Source: Chelydra serpentina (lineage: Eukaryota; Chordata; Testudines; Chelydridae). From it: 64,000 nucleotides of DNA. The stretch lies in the NCBI GenBank assembly GCA_037349315.1, contig JBAIAC010000048.1:43774501-43838500 (forward strand), in the 5' to 3' direction. Of this stretch, positions 57,961-64,000 are shown piece by piece. The notes beneath the pieces were generated by a model. It saw nothing but the letters and a program-made list of their open reading frames with translations. It was not told the origin of the DNA and made no database searches. Within the stretch, counting starts at the first letter, position 1; each line of letters starts with the position of its first letter. Made by a program: the position numbers and the translations under genes.

Positions 57961-59371
57961 ATGTAATTCAAAGCATCTATGTATTTTTCTTTGCATCAAC
58001 TCATCGATGGCAAATTTTGAAGCAACATCTGGGAACGTCCTCTCTGACACTGAAACCACTGAGTGCCACACAATGGGAAAGTCGAATGGAGGCAATAAAG
58101 CCTATCAAACACCAAATTGAGATGATGCCATAGTTGCCATTATGGAGGATAATGCTATGACAAGAACTGTTCTTGGGAGAACAGTGGTAGAGGGAAATGG
58201 AATCACCAGAAACCTTCATAACTTCACATTTCTGTGTGGCTTAGTGTTGTGGCATGACATACTGTTTGAAATAAATGTTGTAAGGAAGAGACTCCAAGGT
58301 GTTGACCTTCATATATCTGGAGCAATGGAACAACTGGACAAAGCAAAGTCAGACCTACAGTCTTACCAGTCAGATGAGGGATTTCAAAATGTTCTGAAGA
58401 GTGCACAGAAGTTGGCAGAGGAATTTTATATTCAAGCTATTTTCCCACCCATTCAAGAATACAAGAGTCACTGAAGAAGAAGACATTTTGATCACGAGCC
58501 ATGGAATACTCCCATAAGAGACCCCAAACAACAATTCACAGTTGAATTCTTTAACCAGGTGCTAGATTGTGCAATACAGTCAGTTGAAGAATGTTTCATG
58601 TAGCTCAAGGAACACAGCAGTATATTTGGAATGTTGTATCATATTCCCAAACTCCTCACTGTACCTGAAGAAGACCTACACCAGCAATGCAGGGCACTAG
58701 AGACAGTGTTGACACATGATGACATACGCGATATTGATGCGAGTGATTTAGGTGATGAACTGAAAGCCCTTTCAAGATACATTTCAGCAGAATCAACTCC
58801 AAAGGCTGTTCTGGAATATATGTGCACAAATAAGATGACCACCCTCTTTCAAAAATGCTTTTGTTGCTTTGCGCATACTTCTAACACTTCCTGTAACAGT
58901 TGCCAGTGGAGAACGCAGCTTCTCCAAGCTGAAGTTAATAAAAACACATCTACGCTCCACAATGACACAGGAGAGGCTGGTCAGCCTTGCAACCATCTCA
59001 ATAGAGCATGAGCTGGCCCAGACTGTGGAACTTCATGAAGCTATTTAAATCTTTGCAACCAAGAAGGCACGGAAAGCACCACTTTGATTATTCAAACAGC
59101 TAAAAATGCCAGAGTTTACTATGCAGACAAGAAAAGTTACATTTGCTGTTGAGGCATTTGAAAGTTAAGTGTTACTTAAAATTTTTGAACAAGGCATTTT
59201 AAGTTGTTAGTTCTCCTTTATTGGGGTAGGTAGCGGAGCAGTACCATTAGAGGAGTAGTACAGGAAGAAGGCAGAATTGAGACCTTTCAAAGTTTTGGCC
59301 CAAGCGAGGGGGTATGGAGGCATCATTTGAGCTCCCTGCCTCAGGTGCCAAAATGTTGTGGGCCGGCCCTG

Positions 59372-59445
59372 CCGGAGAGCGTGATCGATTCAGAGATCCT
59401 CAAGGATCGTCCAGTCGATCGCTATTGACCGGTTGGTGACCTCTG
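59372..59445. repeat. fragment of another hAT-like element
   Basis: GTGATCGATTCAGAGATCCT...GATCGCTATTGACCGGTTGG TGACCTCTG resembles the end of a GC-rich hAT element with a CAGNGGTCACCAACCGG terminus. Only about 70 bp, abutting hAT copy B and a CR1. Confidence 0.4.
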
Positions 59446-59895
59446 ATCTAGACCATCCATGACAGGTGATTGTCTAACCAGCTTTAAAAACCTCCAATGA
59501 CAGCGATCCGAGAACCTCCTTATGCAATTTATTCCAGTGCTTTACTACCCTGACAGGAAGTTTTTCCTAACCCAAACCTCCCTTCCTGCAATTTTAACCC
59601 TCAGTGGTGAACAAGAACATTTCCCCCCCCCTCCTTCTTGTAACAACCTTGTGTGTACTTGAAAACTGTTATCATGTCCCCCCCCTCAATCTTCTATTCT
59701 CCAGACTAAACAAACTCAATATTTTCAGTCTTTCCTCATAGGTCATATTTTCTAGATCTTTAATCATTTTTGTTGCTCTCCTCTGGAGTTTCTCAAATTT
59801 GTCCACATCTTTCCTGAAATGTGGCACCCAGAACTGGACACAGTTGAGGCCTAGTCAGCGCAGAATAGAGCTGAAGAATTACTTCTCGTGTCTTG
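59446..59895 (-). mobile_element. CR1 LINE fragment, 3' portion
   Basis: Minus-strand CR1. AATCATTTTTGTTGCTCTCC, TTTGTCCACATCTTTCCTGA and ACCCAGAACTGGACACAG are the antisense of conserved stretches around 6270-6350 in CR1 copy 1. The 3' end lies near 59446 (GATCTAGACCATCC). Pseudogene. Confidence 0.82.
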
Positions 59896-60340
59896 CTTAC
59901 AACACTCCTGATATATTACAGCAGGGACCGATATACAGGTCAACTGTGAGGCAAGCCAGGGGTGCTTGCTCAGCTGCCCCTCCAACAGAGCCGTGATGAG
60001 TCAGCACTCAAGTGTGCGGCAGTAGGCTATCCTGGAGTGGAGCCTGGGTTAGATGACCTCTAAGTTCAGGTACTTCCCCAGCCCTGCCATAGCTGCAGAT
60101 CAGCCTGTGCAACAGCTCCTGATCCACTTCCTGCTCCAGCCTTGCCTGAGCCCTGTTACAATCTTGTCCTTCTACCCTGACCTTGCTCCAACCTTGTTAC
60201 TGACCCGCTCCAGCATTGTCTCTGATCTCGGTTCTGACCCTGGCCTGTCCCTGGATCTCGAATCCAGCACTACCTCTAACCCAGTCCTGACCCTGCATCT
60301 GGCTTTGACCTCCACTCCAACCACTAGACCTGAGTATTTG
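59896..60340. repeat. degenerate C/T-rich repeat region, possible LTR remnant
   Basis: 60110-60330 consists of loose repeats of CTGACC/CCTG(N)TCC words (for example CCTGACCTTGCTCCAACC). Such pentamer-like arrays occur in some turtle LTRs, but no termini are visible. The 139-codon frame here (60053-60472) results from this composition. Confidence 0.3.
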
Positions 60341-61545
60341 GAAGCAGCACCTGACATCAATTGGTTCATCTTTGCATTTGAATTACAACATGTATTTCTA
60401 CTCCTAGATGAAGGATCTCTTGTTATATTGCATAATTCAGTCATAAGCCTTCGTTTTATTAATGGGAATTAGGCTTGCGAAAAGTATCTCCTGAGAGACT
60501 TTTACTTGTTTGTCAGCCTTACAGTATCCACAGTTGCTCCATTTGGATACAGATTGAGTGGTCTCGGTAGGGAAAAAAAGTTTTAATAAGTCTAATTTTC
60601 CTTTTAATTGTGCATTTTTTTTAAAAGAGTAAATAGCTAAAGGGCAGCACTTTATTATCTGTAGCAATATATTGTTAGTAAATCACCCTAGGGGTAGGAT
60701 GGATGTGATTATCTATTTAATCGAAGAATCAGCAGGTGGAATTCTCTTTTTGTGCTACAGTGTTTTCATCATGGCTGGGCAATGTAATACACAATTACTA
60801 CCAAAAACTAATTAAATTGTTTGCTCTGTGTTCTAAAATGGAGAGAAAAGACACACATCAGGTTTTTTGCTTGTGTGAAATGTTCTAGGAAAAAATCTGC
60901 ATGCAAATTTTCTTTTAAAAACAAGTGGTTTATGTATAATATTGTTACCAAGAAAGGTATAAAGAAATATTAAACAAATGCATTCCTAATGATAAATGAA
61001 AGCTAGTATAATAAAAGTTGCAAAACAGTTTCTATTTTAACTCCCTGTTTTTACAAGCTCCTAATTGAAACACATAAATAAATAAAATATCATGACCTGA
61101 TATTTCCCATAGCTCATTGATGTTCAAAAGTGCTTTTCCCCTGCACTTCCTTCCACCTTTGCTGTCTCCCGCCACAAAAAAGTGAATAAATCCTTTTTCT
61201 TAAAAACGACATGAAAGAAATACAGTTTTCCCATTGTGCTTTCTAGAATATAGTAAATAAATAAAAAGCTCTAACCGTATTGTTTGAATAGGGTTACAGA
61301 TAAAATGAATGAAGTTTTAAACTTGACCCAAACTTGTTATTGAGGACTAGTGCCATTGCGTGGTAGCAAATTTATTGGTTTTACTATAACAACTATCTGT
61401 ATGCTTGAAAACTGTATACAAAGCATGTAAGAGAAAACTTTACTTTGACAGGTGCCATTTTAAACACGGATGTGCCTTTGCATGCCTGCATAGTTAATTA
61501 AGTGCACACTGGTTGGCTTAAGGAACTTGCAAGCTTGGGTCTTTA
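60341..61545. other. unassigned AT-rich non-coding stretch
   Basis: No gene or named repeat recognised. Confidence 0.4.
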
Positions 61546-62020
61546 TGTGACCGGGTGCCTGGGATAGACCACACTGATAATGACACACTCAGGAAAGACT
61601 GCAAGAAACAGGGCAGACAGTCCTCCAAGACTGGTGATTTATTCTAGAATTAGATTCACCAACCAGTATCAAAAGAGCTTCTGCAGCACCACACTGGTTA
61701 ACAAGAAGCCAAACACAGTGCCCTTTAGGCATTCCAGCCCTTTGTTCTGTTCCAGACAAATTGGGCTAATACACTGAGAGGTTACTGAAAACCTGATTCA
61801 TCATATGTGAGGTTCTACCAATCCCAAGGGTTGGATGCTTACCCCCTGGTCAGTGTGTATCTCGGATCTTACCAAACTATCATGCTGTCAGCCAATCCTT
61901 AGTGAACTAACTAAAGATTTATTAATAAAAGGAAAGAAGAGAGTTATTGAATGGTTGAGGAATCAAATCTATACAAGTGATTTTCAGTGTTTATAGATCA
62001 GGTTCGTAGCTGGTTTTGTG
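61546..62020. mobile_element. truncated copy of the 1.1-kb LTR
   Basis: Starts TGTGACCGGGTGCCTGGGA and matches 36158-36595 nearly throughout, including GTGAACTAACTAAAGAT and AAGTGATTTTCAGTGTT, then similarity ends. The right half is missing. Confidence 0.65.
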
Positions 62021-63157
62021 CATTTTTAGTTGAGTTCCAGTTTCCATCCAAATGCCACTTGACACAAATCATTAGTAAAAAAATTAATCATCATCCAGTA
62101 AATAATAAATCTGTCACTCAATGTAATAAAGTAAAAATTAAGAATCTGAATAAATGTGTGTTAAGCTGTATAATTGCTTAAATAAATGTGTATAAATATA
62201 ATATATCCTCCTGGTTAGCAAAAAGAAATGCCAAATTATACCAGCCAAAGAGAATCAACCTGTCTTTAGGAAAATATCTCAAAAGGACAAATGCAAAACA
62301 AAATTAAAATCAGTTATTTAAATCAAGGTTTTCTGCTTGCTGATTTAAATCAGTACATCCTGACACAATGTGAGTTGTCCCATCAAAGTCAATGGGACAG
62401 TTCAATCTGTAACTTTAGCATGTGTTTCAGTTCCATTGACTTCAGTAGGACTTAAATATGTGCTTACATGCTCTCTTGAGCATGGGTTGCTTTCCTAAAT
62501 CAGGAACTTAGACTACTAAGATCACTCTTTACTTCAGCCCCCCCAAGTATTTTTCATTTACATTGGTCTTCTATCTATATTAAGTATTTAGATAATGCAG
62601 CGATGGATGTTATAAAAGCACCACTACCAAGTGGGTTTTGAATATTCTGGTTTTGGCCAGGACTGGAGGCCAAAGTACCAAGGTGATTTTTTTTTTATGG
62701 TATTTCCAACCCAACTAGAGGTGGGAAATGTAGGGGATCTTGCAACATTTCCTGCCTTGGTTTCAGGTAAAAGAGGATGGAATAGTTGAAATAAGCATCT
62801 GAACTTTGGGATGTTTGTCAGGGCAGTGTAGTTTTGCAGAAGATTCCACTTGCATTTTCTAGTCAGTCTTCTCAACTTTTAATGTGTTCAAAATTCATCT
62901 CCTAAAAAGTTTATAATCCATTTCAGAGAACCATCACGCAGCAAGAAATGTATAAACTTGATGGACTGTCTTTCTGAAAGCACTTTGGCACTGGCTTTTT
63001 CATGCTGTTAGTGAATAATATATCATTGTAGAGGCTCTCCCCACTGCTTTATGCTGAAATACATACATATGTTAAAAATAAAACATTTGGAAGAATAACC
63101 ACATGGTAAAGGGCAGATCACCTGAGGAGAAATCCAGACAATTAATGGACTAGTATA
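62021..63157. repeat. mostly unassigned stretch with an ancient repeat relic
   Basis: 62300-62352 has paired GATTTAAATCAG words typical of an AT-rich MITE scrap. 62380-62510 (CAATGGGACAG...GACTTCAGTAGGACTTAAAT) is an old repeat related to the one near 42790. The remainder shows nothing recognisable. Confidence 0.4.
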
Positions 63158-63165
63158 GTTATGAA

Positions 63166-63261
63166 TAGAGCCCTGCAAATCTGCAGATATCCACTTTATA
63201 ACCACGGACCATTTTTGTGGATCGGATGCAAATACAAATTGTGTAGTTGTGCAGGGCTCTA
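63166..63261. mobile_element. 96-bp hAT MITE with perfect 8-bp TSD
   Basis: Flanked by identical GTTATGAA (63158-63165, 63262-63269). Ends TAGAGCCCTGCAAAT and, inverted, TAGAGCCCTGCACAA. The centre is a near palindrome around CCACGGACC...TTTGTGG. Very short for a mobile element and wholly dependent on another element's transposase. Confidence 0.9.
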
Positions 63262-63371
63262 GTTATGAAGGAGCACCAAGGCCACAAGGTAGAGTAGGTT
63301 GAGGGAAGGGGGGGAAAGTAATAATCCAAAGAGAGAGAAACCAATAGTGTAGTATCGATATAAAAAAGTAT

Positions 63372-63924
63372 GGGTACGTCGCCCGGTGTGGTGGTGCACA
63401 CCTGTAATCCCAGCTGCTTGGGAGGCTGCGGTTGGCGTATCGCTCAGGAGTTCTAGGCTGCTGTGTGTGCTATGTCAATCGGGTGTCCGGTGCTACTGAC
63501 AGCTTGGCTAGCAGGTAGCTGGAGGACTGGCTAAAACAACACATCTGATGTGTTGTGATCGGCGCTCTCTCTGTGAGGGCTGATGGACCGATCAGTGACA
63601 GTGATGGGTACGTCTGAGTTTCAAGCTGGGGGTACAACACTTAGCTTGAGGGGACATATTCATGCTAGCTCTCAGCTAACTCTCATTGAGCTAGTTCATT
63701 ATAAACATACTGTAGCTGCAGTAGTGTGAGTGTCAGGAGGGGCTAGCTGTCTCAGTACATTTCAAGGGTCTTGGATGGGTATGTACTTGGAGCGGCTAGC
63801 CCCTCCTACCGGTCATGATGCCTCAGCCACACTTTGTTTTTAGCACACTATTTGGATGAGAGCTAGTATGGATATGTCTCCTGGAGCTGGGAATCATACC
63901 CCCAGCTTGAAATGTACACATACC
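63372..63924. mobile_element. palindromic MITE carrying a 7SL-like insertion
   Basis: Ends GGGTACGTC(/)TGAGTTTCAAG and, inverted, GGTATGTGTACATTTCAAG; next to them both arms read AGCTGGGGGTA. Further in, GCTAGCTCTCAGC at left pairs with GAGAGCTAGTATGG at right, and GAGGGGCTAGC pairs with GCTAGCCCCTCC. Flanking GTAT (63368-63371, 63925-63928) may be its TSD. Removing the 63381-63603 insertion and one direct repeat leaves about 320 bp. Confidence 0.6.
63381..63603 (+). mobile_element. retroposed chimera: 7SL RNA Alu-domain head with H/ACA-snoRNA-like tail
   Basis: 223 bp between 11-bp direct repeats ATGGGTACGTC (63370-63380, 63604-63614). The first ~110 bp match the 5' domain of SRP 7SL RNA: CACCTGTAATCCCAGCTGCT, GGGAGGCTG, CAGGAGTTCTAGGCTG and the 7SL-specific GCTATGTCAATCGGGTGTCC, which Alu SINEs lack. 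The polymerase III A and B box positions of 7SL are included. From about 63489 the sequence is no longer 7SL. It has an ANANNA-type H box (AAAACA, 63533-63538), a hairpin with stem TGATCGG/CCGATCA (63556-63562, 63588-63594) and ACA at 63598-63600 exactly three bases before the end, as in H/ACA snoRNAs. No poly(A) tail. Confidence 0.7.
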
Positions 63925-64000
63925 GTATGAGGCAGAAGACAGGTAAAATTCAGCTAGACAATCAGCCATTGTCAGACAAGTCAAGATTGCACGATGCCTA
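63925..64000. other. window edge, unassigned
   Basis: Too short to assign; nothing recognised. Confidence 0.3.

Larger units (their letters stand above)
55138..59048 (+). pseudogene. broken hAT transposase, copy B
   Basis: 55138-55550 encodes part of the central domain ([44 protein letters not shown]); CR1 interrupts it. Coding similarity resumes at 57534, is interrupted again by a SINE at 57730-57960, and continues in 58142-58474 (FLCGLVLWHDILFEIN) and 58631-58840 (LETVLTHDDIRDIDASDLGD). A frameshift near 58849 moves the hATC dimerisation domain, recognisable by SGERSFSKLK, to another frame (about 58850-59045). A TAG at 58601 is another in-frame break. The protein cannot be made whole. Confidence 0.8.
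55136..59371 (+). mobile_element. hAT transposon copy B, 5'-truncated, interrupted by CR1 and SINE
   Basis: Paralog of copy A in the opposite orientation. Similarity starts at about 55136 (ACAATGGAAACTTC), so the 5' terminal repeat and the zinc-finger part are missing. The 3' end is GGGCCGGCCCTG (59371), matching the end of copy A. A CR1 (55551-57533) and a tRNA-derived SINE (within 57730-57960) are inserted in it. Without these the remnant is about 2.0 kb. It keeps the 156-bp segment that copy A lost. Confidence 0.85.

Noticed and set aside
63381..63603. Human Alu contamination
   Set aside because: The sequence contains GCTATGTCAATCGGGTGTCC, the 7SL part missing from Alu. It lacks the Alu dimer and poly(A), and is flanked by a TSD from a turtle-type MITE.
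63381..63603. Functional SRP RNA gene
   Set aside because: Only the 5' domain of 7SL is present, with several substitutions. The S domain and 3' end are missing.
1..64000. CRISPR array, operon or bacterial-type gene organisation
   Set aside because: No spaced short repeats and no clustered coding frames; all features are those of a vertebrate nuclear genome.

Overview
The window looks like nuclear DNA from a turtle (Testudines, probably a cryptodire). The basis is the repeat content: CR1 LINEs ending in tandem ATTCTATG units, a tRNA-derived SINE with a turtle-type 3' end, Penelope-like tails, long palindromic MITEs and hAT/ZMYM-type transposons. This is inference from recognised families; no search was run. 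I found no convincing host protein-coding exon and no functional host RNA gene. The window reads as intergenic DNA or the inside of a large intron, and nearly every long open frame belongs to a mobile element or to GC-rich low-complexity repeat DNA.

Layout. 1-330: Penelope-like reverse transcriptase remnant (minus). 2.1-2.5 kb: Penelope-like tail with two inverted hammerhead-ribozyme-like cores. 3.95-6.8 kb: ancient palindromic repeat, then a 5'-truncated CR1 with an uninterrupted endonuclease/reverse transcriptase frame. 8.2-8.8 kb: TGTGA...TCACA LTR-like element. 13.6-18.9 kb: cluster of non-autonomous DNA transposons (hAT-like, TA-flanked, Tigger-like) and a minus-strand CR1. 23.7-25.3 kb: fold-back hAT relic with arms of about 0.55 kb. 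25.9-27.1 kb: hAT MITE with a perfect 8-bp target-site duplication (TSD) and a short TA-type MITE. 27.1-34.1 kb: repeat-poor stretch with a candidate conserved non-coding element. 34.1-37.2 kb: old CR1 and two LTR-type sequences. 37.4-40.2 kb: hAT copy A (minus) broken by a Harbinger-type MITE. 40.7-41.7 kb: Harbinger-type palindromic MITE split by an LTR. 43.7-49.6 kb: three more GC-rich non-autonomous DNA transposons and a MIR-type SINE. 53.2 kb: probable L2-like LINE remnant. 55.1-59.4 kb: hAT copy B (plus) broken by a CR1 and a SINE. 59.4-62 kb: CR1 and LTR fragments. 63.1-63.9 kb: two MITEs, the second carrying an unusual insertion that starts as 7SL RNA and ends like an H/ACA snoRNA.

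How the parts relate. hAT copies A and B are paralogs in opposite orientation, so each provides the empty site for insertions in the other. This fixes the TSDs of the CR1 (AATTGC), the SINE (ATGTAA) and the Harbinger MITE (TTA) by direct comparison inside the window. None of the hAT transposases is intact. CR1 copy 1 has lost its 5' end (ORF1 and much of the endonuclease). The element of most interest is the 223-bp 7SL/H-ACA-like chimera at 63381-63603, bounded by an 11-bp direct repeat and lacking a poly(A) tail. 7SL-derived SINEs are, to my knowledge, reported mainly from primates, rodents and their relatives.
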